Assembly (NCBI RefSeq): GCF_001613505.1
Contig: NZ_BDCM01000004.1
Span: forward strand, 1-64,000
From: Nocardia mikamii NBRC 108933
GTDB taxonomy: Bacteria > Actinomycetota > Actinomycetes > Mycobacteriales > Mycobacteriaceae
DNA length: 64,000 bases
Reading direction: 5' to 3'
Below the pieces are notes generated by a model. The model ran no database searches. It had not been told where the DNA came from and worked only from the letters and a program-made list of their open reading frames with translations. Both the position numbers and the translations under genes were made by a program. Positions 37,458-46,904 of this stretch are shown here, piece after piece (position 1 is the first letter of the stretch; each line of letters starts with the position of its first letter).

Positions 37458-38057
37458 TCAGCGAGGGTTCTTTCCTGTGCGGTCACTGGCGAATCTCTTT
37501 TCGGCGGCTAGCACGGCTGCGGCGGATGCCGCACCCAGAGCGGATCCGGCGAGCACGTCGGAGGGATAGTGCACTCCCAGAACGACCCGGGAGAGCAGCA
37601 TCGGCGGCACGAGCACCGCAGGCAAGGGTAGCCCGGTCAACTTCCCGAGCAACACGGCCGCCGCCGTCGTGGAGGTGGCGTGCGAGGACGGGAAGCTCAG
37701 TTTGCTCGGCGTCGACACGTTGACCTGCACCGACGGATCGTGCGGGCGCGGGCGCCGGACGATGCGCTTGATGACGACCGAGGCGGCGTGCGCTCCGAAG
37801 GCGCCGACCGCGACCCCGGCCCACTGGCGTCGGCGGGATTTGTCGACCAGTGCACCGGCGGCGCCGATGGCCATCCAGCCGAGCGCGTGCTCACCGAAGT
37901 GCGACATCCCGCGCGCGGCCTTGATCACCGGGGGCGTGCCGATGGCGCCCTGCACCGCGTTGAGGATCTTGACCTCCGCGGGCTTGGTCACCTCGGGGTC
38001 CGCCACCACCTGCAGATGGGGGGCGCCTGCGGGATCGGAGGAGGCTGGGGCGGTCAT
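37458..38057 (-). CDS. PAP2-family phosphatase (Rv3807c-like)
   Basis: A 199-residue membrane phosphatase with the three PAP2 motifs: KRIVRRPRP, PSSHA and SRVVLGVHYPSD. By position it corresponds to Rv3807c, proposed to dephosphorylate decaprenyl-phosphoryl-5-phosphoribose between the UbiA and DprE1 steps. Hydrophobic segments at about 55-70, 80-95 and 135-185. Its ATG overlaps the glfT2 stop by 4 bp and its end nearly touches ubiA, so it is in the same operon. Confidence 0.93.
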   Translation of the reverse strand: MTAPASSDPAGAPHLQVVADPEVTKPAEVKILNAVQGAIGTPPVIKAARGMSHFGEHALGWMAIGAAGALVDKSRRRQWAGVAVGAFGAHAASVVIKRIVRRPRPHDPSVQVNVSTPSKLSFPSSHATSTTAAAVLLGKLTGLPLPAVLVPPMLLSRVVLGVHYPSDVLAGSALGAASAAAVLAAEKRFASDRTGKNPR

Positions 38058-39985
38058 TTGTCCTCACTAGTGTTGATTCCGAACGCGTTCTCCCAGGCCG
38101 CCGTGCTGGTCAGGCGGGCGTGTGCGGCACGGTACCGCTCCCGCAGCTCCGGGAATCGGGCGGCCAGTTCCCGGCGCAGCCGCATCGCCTCGGCGAACAG
38201 CTCCCGGGCCTGACGCGGATCACGCTTGCGGTACACCACACCACGCCCGTCGGCTGTGGTCACGGTAACCCCGTCGACCTGCGAGAGCAGGAACCAACGC
38301 GCGTCCAGTGTCGGCACGTTCAACTGCGGGCGGTCGTGATGTTCGGTCTTGGCCTTGCGCAGGTTGTGCACCACACCCTTGCCGAGCCGGACGACCTTCG
38401 CCAGCGGATTCGACGGTTCACCGACCGCACCCACATCGGCGCCGCTGGGCAGCGGCAGGTCCGTCGAGGAGCCGACGATCACCGCATCGGGGAATTCCTT
38501 CCGCATCGTGGCGACCTGCCCCAGTGCGGTGGGCAGCAGTTCGAACAACTTGTCCGGCCCGGCGAGGAAATCGCGAATCGCCTGGTTCTGAATGGCGACC
38601 GTCGAATATTCCAGGCACAGCAGATGTTTCAGCGTCGCCTTGACCGTGTTCACGATCATCGGGCGGCCGTCGTTGCCGAGGTGCAGGGCCGCGACCACCA
38701 GACGATTGCGCAGGTGGAAATAGGCCTGCCAGTCGATGGCGTCGTCCTTGTCGCTCCACGCCATGTGCCAGACCGCCGCACCCGGCAGCGTGACCGTCGG
38801 GTATCCGGCCGCCCGGGCGCGCAGCCCGTATTCCACGTCGTCCCACTTCAGGAACAGCGGCAGCGGCTGCCCGATCTGCTCGGCCACCACGCGCGGGATC
38901 ACGCAGGTCCACCAGCCGTTGAAATCGACATCGATGCGCCGGTGCAGCAGTTTGGAATTGTCGCGGTCGCGCAGCGGATACTTCGAGAAATCGTGGTCGT
39001 ATTCGACATTCGGCGCCGCGGTCCACATCCAGATACCGCGGTCGACCACCTCGCCCATGGTGTGCAGATGCGAGCGCTCCTGCAGATTCAGCATCTGACC
39101 GCCCACCAGCGTGGGGGTGCGGGAGAAGCGGGCGAAGGCCAGCGCGCGCAGAATGCAGTCCGGCTCGATCTCGATATCGTCGTCCATGTAGACGATGTAT
39201 TGCGCGTCCGTGGTTTTCAGCGCCTCGTACATGACGCGGCTGTAACCGCCGGAACCGCCGAGATTCGGCTGATCGTGAATCGCGAGCCGATCGCCGAGAA
39301 CCGCGGCCGCCTCGGCGAATCCGGGTTCGTCGACGGCCTTGCGATTGCCCTGATCGGGAATGATCACGGCCGTGATCTTCTCCAGCACCAGCGGATCGGA
39401 GCCGAGGGCGGCGAGGGTGTTCACACAGTCGGTGGGCCGGTTGAAGGTCGGCATGCCCACCGCGATGCTGCCCTCACCGGGCGCTTCGATCGGCGCGTAC
39501 CAACCGCCGCTGCGCAGTTCGACCGCGGAATCGGTGGTGATGTCGAACCAGATCCAGCCGCCGTCCTCGAACGGCGCCAGCTCGACCTCGAATTCGACGG
39601 TGGTGACATCGGCCGGTGCGGTCGTCGCGAATTCGTTGCCGCGCACATGGATTCGCGATCCGTCGGCCTTGGAGCGGTAGACGTCCACCCGGCCGTGCCC
39701 GGACAGGTCCAGGCGCAGCACCACCGATTCCAGAATGGTCCAGCGCCGCCAGTAACTGGCCGGGACCGCGTTGAAATAGGTGCAGAACGACACTTCGGAT
39801 TCGGCGCCGATGGAGAGCGAGGTGCGCGTGGGAGCGTGAGCGCGGCGAGCGTTCGTCGCCGATTCCTCCAGATACAGCGTCCGCACATCCAGCGGCTCGC
39901 CGGGGCGAGGCAGAATGATGCGCTGCAGCAGGGATTTCGCGCGGGTCTCGGTGCTCATATCCTCGAGGGTCACTTGTGCGGTCAT
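38054..39985 (-). CDS. glfT2: Galactofuranosyltransferase GlfT2
   Basis: A 643-residue GT2-family enzyme that builds most of the galactan by adding alternating beta-1,5 and beta-1,6 galactofuranose units from UDP-Galf on the polyprenyl-linked precursor. N-terminal beta-barrel, GT-A domain with the DXD-type MDDDIEIE (Asp268-270), catalytic WDDVEYGLR (Asp382/383), and metal-binding His407 in VWHMAW, then a helical C-terminal domain. ATG 39985 is chosen because aggaag stands 6-8 nt upstream; the longer GTG start at 40021 has no such site and sits on the glf stop. Confidence 0.96.
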   Translation of the reverse strand: MTAQVTLEDMSTETRAKSLLQRIILPRPGEPLDVRTLYLEESATNARRAHAPTRTSLSIGAESEVSFCTYFNAVPASYWRRWTILESVVLRLDLSGHGRVDVYRSKADGSRIHVRGNEFATTAPADVTTVEFEVELAPFEDGGWIWFDITTDSAVELRSGGWYAPIEAPGEGSIAVGMPTFNRPTDCVNTLAALGSDPLVLEKITAVIIPDQGNRKAVDEPGFAEAAAVLGDRLAIHDQPNLGGSGGYSRVMYEALKTTDAQYIVYMDDDIEIEPDCILRALAFARFSRTPTLVGGQMLNLQERSHLHTMGEVVDRGIWMWTAAPNVEYDHDFSKYPLRDRDNSKLLHRRIDVDFNGWWTCVIPRVVAEQIGQPLPLFLKWDDVEYGLRARAAGYPTVTLPGAAVWHMAWSDKDDAIDWQAYFHLRNRLVVAALHLGNDGRPMIVNTVKATLKHLLCLEYSTVAIQNQAIRDFLAGPDKLFELLPTALGQVATMRKEFPDAVIVGSSTDLPLPSGADVGAVGEPSNPLAKVVRLGKGVVHNLRKAKTEHHDRPQLNVPTLDARWFLLSQVDGVTVTTADGRGVVYRKRDPRQARELFAEAMRLRRELAARFPELRERYRAAHARLTSTAAWENAFGINTSEDK

Positions 39986-40022
39986 TTCACTTCCTGCATC
40001 CGCGGTACGGGCCGGTGGCACA

Positions 40023-41294
<1,272 letters not shown>

Positions 41295-41397
41295 TCACGG
41301 CCGTGCGCGGACCGGGAGGGGTAGCGGAATATCGCCGCGGGGCGCCGAGAGGTGTTCACCAGGGTGTCATCAGGGGTTGACGTAGACACCGTTCGGC

Positions 41398-41904
41398 TCA
41401 GTAGTACGGATAGACGGGGACTCGTAGTGAGTGGGCGTCAGTTCGCGCGGCGATCCAACGTCCGGTCGAGCTCATCGCGGCGCACACGAGAATGGGCAGC
41501 TCGACCACGAACAGGATCGCGAGCATCACGGCGAACGGCACGACGTCGGTTTTCTCGATACCCCCCGCGATCGCGGCAACCACGGCGATTGCAGGAATCA
41601 CTAGCAAGACCAGCGTGGTCATCGCGATGACGATGAATCGACCGGCCTTCCGCCGGCACAGCAGCAGGATCGCTCCGACGAGAAACATCGCCGACAGCGA
41701 GCCGAAGAGGACCAAGGCGATGAAATCCCCGGTCGAGTCGCCTCCGGCCTGGCGATCCTGTCGGGTCGAGATCGCCCCGAAGATCGAGAAGGCCGTCAAC
41801 CCGATGCCCTGCAGCAGCGCCAGGACTGCCGCGGTGATCGCCGATCCCCCACCCGGTTTCGGCGGCATCGGCGCGTAGCCGGGCTGTAAATACGGATAGG
41901 CCAT
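41398..41904 (-). CDS. Four-helix membrane protein with short proline/tyrosine N-terminus
   Basis: A 168-residue membrane protein, family not recognised. The N-terminal YPYLQPGYAPMPPKPGGG is Pro/Tyr/Gly rich, then four hydrophobic segments (about 23-43, 58-78, 87-112, 122-145) and a C-terminus ending in VPVYPYY. It resembles the next gene upstream in layout and in the G(S/A)AITA motif at the first helix, so they are probable paralogues. The ATG at 41904 lies 14 bp after the stop of that gene, so they form one transcript. No enzymatic motif is seen. Confidence 0.75.
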   Translation of the reverse strand: MAYPYLQPGYAPMPPKPGGGSAITAAVLALLQGIGLTAFSIFGAISTRQDRQAGGDSTGDFIALVLFGSLSAMFLVGAILLLCRRKAGRFIVIAMTTLVLLVIPAIAVVAAIAGGIEKTDVVPFAVMLAILFVVELPILVCAAMSSTGRWIAARTDAHSLRVPVYPYY

Positions 41905-41918
41905 GTCCGCTGCCGCTG

Positions 41919-42521
41919 TCAGTACGGGTAGGGCGGCTGACCGTAGTAGGCCACCGGCGGATAGGCCGGTATGCCCACGCCGCACCACCGCTTCGCCGAA
42001 CCGGACAGCGTCAGGCTCAACATCAGCACCGCGAACAGCAGTCCGATGATTGCGCCGATCGATGCCGCGGGCACGCCGTTGGCCAGCGCCATCACGATGC
42101 CCGCGAGACCACCGAGCAGTCCGAGCGAGGACAGCAGGATCAGCATCACCCGCCCGGCATTCTTGTGGTTCATCAGCATGATTGCGCCGACGGCCCACAG
42201 CAGCGCGATCAGGCCGTCGACCGCGGCCATGACGTAGAAGATGTCGGCCGAACCGCTGCTGTGCGAACGGTAGGAGCCGTAGGAGTGGCTCACACTACTG
42301 GCCGCACTGAGCAATCCGATGATTCCGAACGCGGCCAGCAACGCCAGCAGGAGTGCGAAGACTCCCGCGGTGATCGCCGCGCCCCCGCTCGGGCGCGGCT
42401 CCTGATAACCGTAGGGCGCATAGCCCGGCGCCGGATATCCCGCGGGCGGATACCCGGGCGGCGGGTAGCCCGCCGGCGGATAGCCGTTCCCCCCGTAGCC
42501 GGGCCCGTACGGATAGCTCAT
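41919..42521 (-). CDS. Membrane protein with GYPP-type repeat N-terminus
   Basis: A 200-residue protein. Residues 1-42 are a run of G-Y-P-P/A-type repeats, which usually form flexible, self-associating tails; four hydrophobic segments follow (about 47-70, 93-115, 120-142, 150-172), and the C-terminus is again Pro/Tyr rich (AYPPVAYYGQPPYPY). Proteins of this type are common in actinobacteria and uncharacterised. The ATG has gagaaggggg-type ribosome site upstream. It lies next to glf, the place where M. tuberculosis carries the repeat-rich secreted protein gene pirG/erp, but no homology is evident. Confidence 0.8.
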   Translation of the reverse strand: MSYPYGPGYGGNGYPPAGYPPPGYPPAGYPAPGYAPYGYQEPRPSGGAAITAGVFALLLALLAAFGIIGLLSAASSVSHSYGSYRSHSSGSADIFYVMAAVDGLIALLWAVGAIMLMNHKNAGRVMLILLSSLGLLGGLAGIVMALANGVPAASIGAIIGLLFAVLMLSLTLSGSAKRWCGVGIPAYPPVAYYGQPPYPY

Positions 42522-42699
42522 CGGCCTCCCCCTTCTCTCGGGCAGGCACTCTACCGCCTGCCGACGACGTCGGTACGAGGTGAACCCGCATCACGGGGGA
42601 GGCCGGCTCACCGGATGTCACCTATCGTCGCCGGGGCGGTTGGCTGATCCTTAACGACGGGATAAGGCCCTGTCCGAGAACGTGATTCGGTCCGGTAAC

Positions 42700-43335
42700 T
42701 CAGTAGGCGACGGTGAAGCGGGTGCGGGTGTGGCGCTGCTCCTCGGCCTCGTCCAGGAGGGCTACGGCGAGGTCTTCCATCGAGATGCGCGAGGTGCCCG
42801 TGCTGTCGGTGACCAGTTCGTCGGCGCCGATTCGGTAGGTTCCGCGGCGTTCGCCGGGCTCGAGCAGCGCGGGTGGGCTGAGATAGGCCCAGTCGACATC
42901 GGTTGTCGCGGTGCGGAACACCTCTCGTTGCGCGTGGCAGGCCAGGGCGATCGGACGCCAGTCCGGCGGGAAGTCGGGCCGTTGCATGACGGTCGTGGCG
43001 GTGCCGGGCACGATCAGATCGCCCGCGCCGCCGACGACCAGCAGGCGGATTCCGGTGCCGCGCAATCCGTCCAGCAGTGCCGCCGCCACGTCCGCCAATT
43101 CGTATTCGCGCCCGGGTCGCGGCCGCGTCGCGCTGATAACCACGTCGCTACCGGTGGCGACATCCTTCACCTGGGCCGGGTCGGTGGTGTCGGCGGTGCG
43201 GTAGCTCGCCGCGGCGGGCAGATCGTTCGAACGCTCGCCGCGGCCGACGGCGGTGACCTCGTGGCCGCGTGCCAGCGCCTCGCGCACGATGCGACTGCCC
43301 GCGCTGCCCGCCGCGCCGAAAACGGTGATATGCAT
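42700..43335 (-). CDS. NAD(P)-binding Rossmann-fold oxidoreductase
   Basis: A 211-residue NmrA/SDR-a-type protein. The N-terminal ITVFGAAGSAGSRIVREAL is the GxxGxxG dinucleotide-binding motif; VVISATRPRPG and LLVVGGAGDL follow as in NAD(P)-binding epimerase-like proteins, and there is no YxxxK active site. Its role is unknown; such proteins often act in stress or quinone responses. The ATG is 6 bp after the stop of the EamA transporter gene, so they share a transcript controlled by the MarR sites upstream. Confidence 0.85.
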   Translation of the reverse strand: MHITVFGAAGSAGSRIVREALARGHEVTAVGRGERSNDLPAAASYRTADTTDPAQVKDVATGSDVVISATRPRPGREYELADVAAALLDGLRGTGIRLLVVGGAGDLIVPGTATTVMQRPDFPPDWRPIALACHAQREVFRTATTDVDWAYLSPPALLEPGERRGTYRIGADELVTDSTGTSRISMEDLAVALLDEAEEQRHTRTRFTVAY

Positions 43336-43341
43336 GGTTTT

Positions 43342-44313
43342 TCACTCCTCGATCGATGACAGTTGCCGTGGGTCGGCGAGTTCGGGTGCGTCGGTGACCG
43401 ACGGCGAGAGCGGCTCCGGGCGCTCGGACGGCGGCTGCGCCCGATCGCCCACCTGCCCCAGCACCGTGCCGCCCAGAGCGATCGCCATGCCCAGCACCTG
43501 CAGCGGAGTCAGCGACTGTCCGAGCGCGAGCCAGCCGATCACCGCCGCGGAGAGCGGACTCAACAGGCCGAGGAAGGCGACCGATGTGGCCGGTACCCGA
43601 GCCAGCCCGCGGAACCAGAGGGCATAGGCCGCCGCGGTGCCGAGCACGCCGAGATAGAGGTATCCGCCGATCGCCGAGCCGTCCAGGGCAGGCGGCGCAC
43701 CCTCGGTGATCAGCGCCAACGGCAGCAGCACCACCCCGCCCGCGGTCAGTTGCCAGCTCGTGAACGCCAGCGGGCCGACACCTTCGGGCCGTCCCCAATG
43801 CCCGGTCAGCACGGTTCCCGCGGCCATCGATGCCGCACCCGCCAACCCGGCCAGCACCCCGATCGTGTCCAGGGCGGCATTCGCCCGCAGCACCACCAGC
43901 GCCACCCCGAGCATGCCGATCGCTGCGGCCAGCAGCTTGCGTCCGCTCGGCCGCACCCGCAACAGCACCGCCGCGAAGGCCAGGGCGAACAGCGGTGCGG
44001 CCGAACCCAATACGGCCGCCACGCCGCCGGGCAGCCGATACGCGGCGAGGAACAGCAGCGGGAAGAAGGCGCCGATGTTGAGCACGCCGAGCAGGGCCGA
44101 CCGGCCGATCCAGCGGCCACGCGGCAGCACCCGGGTGGCGCCCAGCAGCACCAATCCGGCCGGGAGGGCGCGCATCAGCGCGGTGAACATCGGTCGCTCC
44201 GGCGGCAGGAATTCGGAGGTGACGGCGTACGTCGTCCCCCACACCAGTGGCGCCAGACCGGTGATCGCGAGGATCGCGGCAGTCGAACCGCGGGCGGCGG
44301 CCGTACCTGTCAT
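43342..44313 (-). CDS. EamA-family (DMT) transporter
   Basis: A 323-residue ten-helix membrane protein with two EamA repeats (about residues 15-145 and 160-290), typical of drug/metabolite exporters. Features include TGLAPLVWGTTYAVTSEFLPP in helix 1 and FLGLLSPLSAAVIGWLALGQ near the end of the second repeat. The ATG is preceded by ggagata. It is divergent from the MarR regulator, with two palindromic sites in between, so export is probably derepressed by a ligand of that regulator. The substrate is unknown. Confidence 0.9.
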   Translation of the reverse strand: MTGTAAARGSTAAILAITGLAPLVWGTTYAVTSEFLPPERPMFTALMRALPAGLVLLGATRVLPRGRWIGRSALLGVLNIGAFFPLLFLAAYRLPGGVAAVLGSAAPLFALAFAAVLLRVRPSGRKLLAAAIGMLGVALVVLRANAALDTIGVLAGLAGAASMAAGTVLTGHWGRPEGVGPLAFTSWQLTAGGVVLLPLALITEGAPPALDGSAIGGYLYLGVLGTAAAYALWFRGLARVPATSVAFLGLLSPLSAAVIGWLALGQSLTPLQVLGMAIALGGTVLGQVGDRAQPPSERPEPLSPSVTDAPELADPRQLSSIEE

Positions 44314-44330
44314 GACGGTATCTCCTCATT

Positions 44331-44354
44331 GATAATCTCAACGTTGAGATAATC
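44331..44354. promoter_or_regulatory. MarR-type operator, site 1
   Basis: A 16-bp perfect palindrome ATCTCAACGTTGAGAT (44335-44350), extended by further matching bases on both sides to 24 bp with a single mismatched pair. It begins 18 bp upstream of the EamA gene start, overlapping its leader, where a bound repressor would block transcription. Confidence 0.7.
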
Positions 44355-44382
44355 GGACACCAGCGAGTGTCTTGATGTCAAG

Positions 44383-44400
44383 TATCTGAACGTTGAGATA
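44383..44400. promoter_or_regulatory. MarR-type operator, site 2
   Basis: TATCTGAACGTTGAGATA is the same palindrome as site 1 with one mismatched pair. The centres of the two sites are 49 bp apart. Site 2 lies 25 bp upstream of the marR ATG, suiting autoregulation. Confidence 0.65.
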
Positions 44401-44424
44401 TTCGAATGCACGGAGGAGAGCGCT

Positions 44425-44925
44425 ATGAGCGACGCCGTGGACCGGATCGTCGCGGACTGGGGTCGCGTCCGCCCCGACCTCGATGTCTGGCCAACCCACG
44501 TCATCGGCCGGTTGAAGCGCATGGGTCGCCGGCTCGAGCATGAGATGAAGGAGTTCTTCGCCCGCTACGGACTCGAATATTGGGAATTCGACGTGCTGTC
44601 CACGCTGCGCCGATCCGGTGGGCCCGACGGCCTCACGGCCGGTGACTTGATCAAAGCCACCATGGTGACCTCGGGCGCGATCACCCATCGTATCGACCGG
44701 ATGGCCGCCAAGGATCTGGTCCGCCGGGTTCCCGATGCGAGGGACCGGCGAACCATCCGCGTCCAGCTGACCGACCACGGCCGCGACGTGATCGACGAGG
44801 TCATGCCGCTGCACGTCGACAACGAGATCCGCCTGCTGTCCGGTATGAGCCGAACCGAACTGGACCAACTCGCCGACCTGCTCCGCAGGCTGTCCGAATC
44901 ACTGGACGACACCTCGCTGGGCTGA
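44425..44925 (+). CDS. MarR-family transcriptional regulator
   Basis: A 166-residue winged-helix regulator. The DNA-binding part contains TAGDLIKATMVTSGAITHRIDRMAAKDLVRR, then the wing sequence DARDRRTIRVQLTDHGRDV, the MarR hallmark. N- and C-terminal helices form the dimer. The ATG has cggaggag as ribosome site. It is divergent from the EamA-oxidoreductase pair, and the palindromes in the 111-bp spacer are the expected binding sites, so it probably represses both itself and the exporter until it binds a small phenolic or drug-like ligand. Confidence 0.92.
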   Translation: MSDAVDRIVADWGRVRPDLDVWPTHVIGRLKRMGRRLEHEMKEFFARYGLEYWEFDVLSTLRRSGGPDGLTAGDLIKATMVTSGAITHRIDRMAAKDLVRRVPDARDRRTIRVQLTDHGRDVIDEVMPLHVDNEIRLLSGMSRTELDQLADLLRRLSESLDDTSLG

Positions 44926-45024
44926 GCGGGGCTACTACAGCAGCGCCGACGATCCGGTCCCGGGTGCGGCCGGCGGCGTCGGCGAAACCGGCCGCGCCAC
45001 ATCGGACACGCGAGCCGCGGTCCG

Positions 45025-46590
45025 CTATCCCGGAATCTGCCGCGGAGCGGCTGCCTCCGGCACGGGCGCGGTGTGGTCCGGTGCCGCGATACCCGCTGCC
45101 GACGAGTCGGCCGGTGCGCCGGCGGAGTCTGCCTGGCCCGCACCGGGGGCCGCATTTTGCCCGGTAGGCGCCGGTGGCGGGTCGGGAGTCGCCGCCGTCC
45201 CCGGGGTGCGGGTGCCGCCGGGAGCCGCGGCCTGCACCCCGGCGCCCTCGCCCGCACTCTGACTGACCTGCGGTGCGATCTGCAGCAGGCGGGCGTAATC
45301 GACGATCTGGGCGCCGAGGGTCGGGGTGGCGATGATGACACCGCCCTGGTACAGGCGGAAGGTTCCGACCTTGCCGGGCAGCAACGACTCCGGCCCCATC
45401 GGATCACCCAAAGGCCCTGTCGCGCCGCCGCTTTCGGCGTACTTCGCATCGACAGCGGAATTACCGCGAACCGCTTGCTCGGGGACCGCCGGTGCGGGTG
45501 CGGCCGGAGGTTCGGGCACGGCCGGTGCGGCTTCCAGTTCCGCGGGTGTCGGCCCGACCTCGAGGGTGGTGATGTCGATGGGCTGCCCGCCGCCGGGCGC
45601 CGCCGAATACTCGGTGCGCAGGAGGTGGCCGTCGCGCATGAGGACCTGGCCCGCGGTGGAGTGGACCGCGTCGGCCGCGCGTGGATCCTCCTTGTCGGTG
45701 CCGGGATACATCTGGCAGTCGGTGGTGTCGCAGGTCTGGGCATACGGGTAGCGGTGTTCGGCCAGCGCGTACGAGCGGGCCGCGATCGCCTGCGCCCGCA
45801 GCGCTTCCGCACCACCCTTGTCGGCCCAACCGGCCTCCATCTCGGCGGGGACCACACCCAGCAGATAGTCCTCGACGTCGAGCTGGTTCACCGTCGCCGG
45901 CTGCCCGTTGTCCTGCGTAACCCCCAGTGCCCCACGGAAACTCGACCCGTCGCACACCTTCAGATGTTCGGCCTCGGGCCGGTCGGGACCGGAGTCGGCA
46001 GGGTAGGCCCACGGGTCGTCGGTGGAACCCTGCCACAGCACATCACCGTCACAACCGATGGTCACCACGACATTCGCGCCGCCGTCGGGCGTCGGGGTCA
46101 GGTGCGCGGCCTGTCCCGCCACCACTCGCCGGCCGGCGACGGTCAGCCCGGAATCGGAGTACACGTCGAGGGTTTCGTTGTCGTAGACGGTCAGCCGCAC
46201 CCGCACCGTGGTCGGCCCGATCGTTGCGAGCTGGGCACCCGGGTAGTAGTGCGCCAGGATGCCGTCGGCGGTCGCGCCCGCGGTGGCCTGGTCGAACGCG
46301 CCGACCTGGCTCATCCCGCGCCCGTGTCCGGGGCCCGCGGCCGCCTGATACGCGGCGTTGCGAGTACCGGAACCGGACATCGGCACCGCGAAGGCGAGGA
46401 CGACCCCGCCGGTCACCGGCACCACGACCAAGCCGATCAGCGCACCGCGCCGCATTCGCCGGCGACGCAGCAGTCCGCCGCGCCGGCGCCGGAGTCGGCT
46501 CGTGAATCCGCCCGCCACCCCGTCCGCAGGTGTGGTGTTCGGGCGATCCGGCGGTGCGGCGCCGGTCCGAGGGGCTTCGGTCCGGTTCAT
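45025..46590 (-). CDS. SpoIID/LytB-domain cell-wall protein with LGFP-like repeat
   Basis: A 521-residue membrane-anchored exported protein. A very basic cytoplasmic tail (RRRRGGLLRRRRMRR) leads to one membrane helix (about 49-70). The SpoIID domain follows with GPGHGRGMSQVGA and NQLDVEDYLLGVVPAEM, then AQAIAARSYAL, the signature of SpoIID lytic transglycosylase-related proteins acting on denuded peptidoglycan. Near residue 400 is one LGFP-like unit (YAESGGATGPLGDPMG), and the C-terminus is Pro/Ala rich. ATG 46590 is chosen for its aggagggttcg ribosome site. Divergent from the amidase gene, so both may be co-expressed wall-remodelling enzymes. Confidence 0.88.
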   Translation of the reverse strand: MNRTEAPRTGAAPPDRPNTTPADGVAGGFTSRLRRRRGGLLRRRRMRRGALIGLVVVPVTGGVVLAFAVPMSGSGTRNAAYQAAAGPGHGRGMSQVGAFDQATAGATADGILAHYYPGAQLATIGPTTVRVRLTVYDNETLDVYSDSGLTVAGRRVVAGQAAHLTPTPDGGANVVVTIGCDGDVLWQGSTDDPWAYPADSGPDRPEAEHLKVCDGSSFRGALGVTQDNGQPATVNQLDVEDYLLGVVPAEMEAGWADKGGAEALRAQAIAARSYALAEHRYPYAQTCDTTDCQMYPGTDKEDPRAADAVHSTAGQVLMRDGHLLRTEYSAAPGGGQPIDITTLEVGPTPAELEAAPAVPEPPAAPAPAVPEQAVRGNSAVDAKYAESGGATGPLGDPMGPESLLPGKVGTFRLYQGGVIIATPTLGAQIVDYARLLQIAPQVSQSAGEGAGVQAAAPGGTRTPGTAATPDPPPAPTGQNAAPGAGQADSAGAPADSSAAGIAAPDHTAPVPEAAAPRQIPG

Positions 46591-46904
46591 CGAACCCTCC
46601 TGTGGTGTGCGGACAGCGCCGATCGGCCGTCCCGGCGCGCACTCGGGCGAGGGTGAGCCATCGTGCCTCCCAACGGGTTCGGCGAGCCGGCTGGTTGAGC
46701 GGACGCACCGCTCGCTCGGCATGTCCTGACCTTGCGTGGCTACTGGAAAGTTACATTCGAGCTATCCTAGCCCTAATCCTCAACCAAAGGTTTAGATCTG
46801 CGGCATTTGGGACTAGTGTGACCATTGATCCGTCAGGAATCAACCCCGCGCGCCACCCTGTTCGACGCTGACGGTCACCGGTTCTACCTGAATGGGAGAT
46901 GCTC
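46591..46904. other. Divergent promoter region between SpoIID-type and amidase genes
   Basis: A 314-bp spacer. The stretch 46740-46830 is clearly AT-richer than its surroundings (ttacattcgagctatcc and ggtttagatc), which suits promoters for both genes. TAGTGT near 46815 is a possible -10 for the amidase gene, but no convincing -35 or leaderless spacing is seen. No c-di-AMP riboswitch or open frame is recognised. Confidence 0.5.

Noticed and set aside
46740-46830. c-di-AMP (ydaO-type) riboswitch before the amidase gene
   Set aside because: Such switches often precede wall hydrolase genes in actinobacteria, but the conserved core sequences were not seen.
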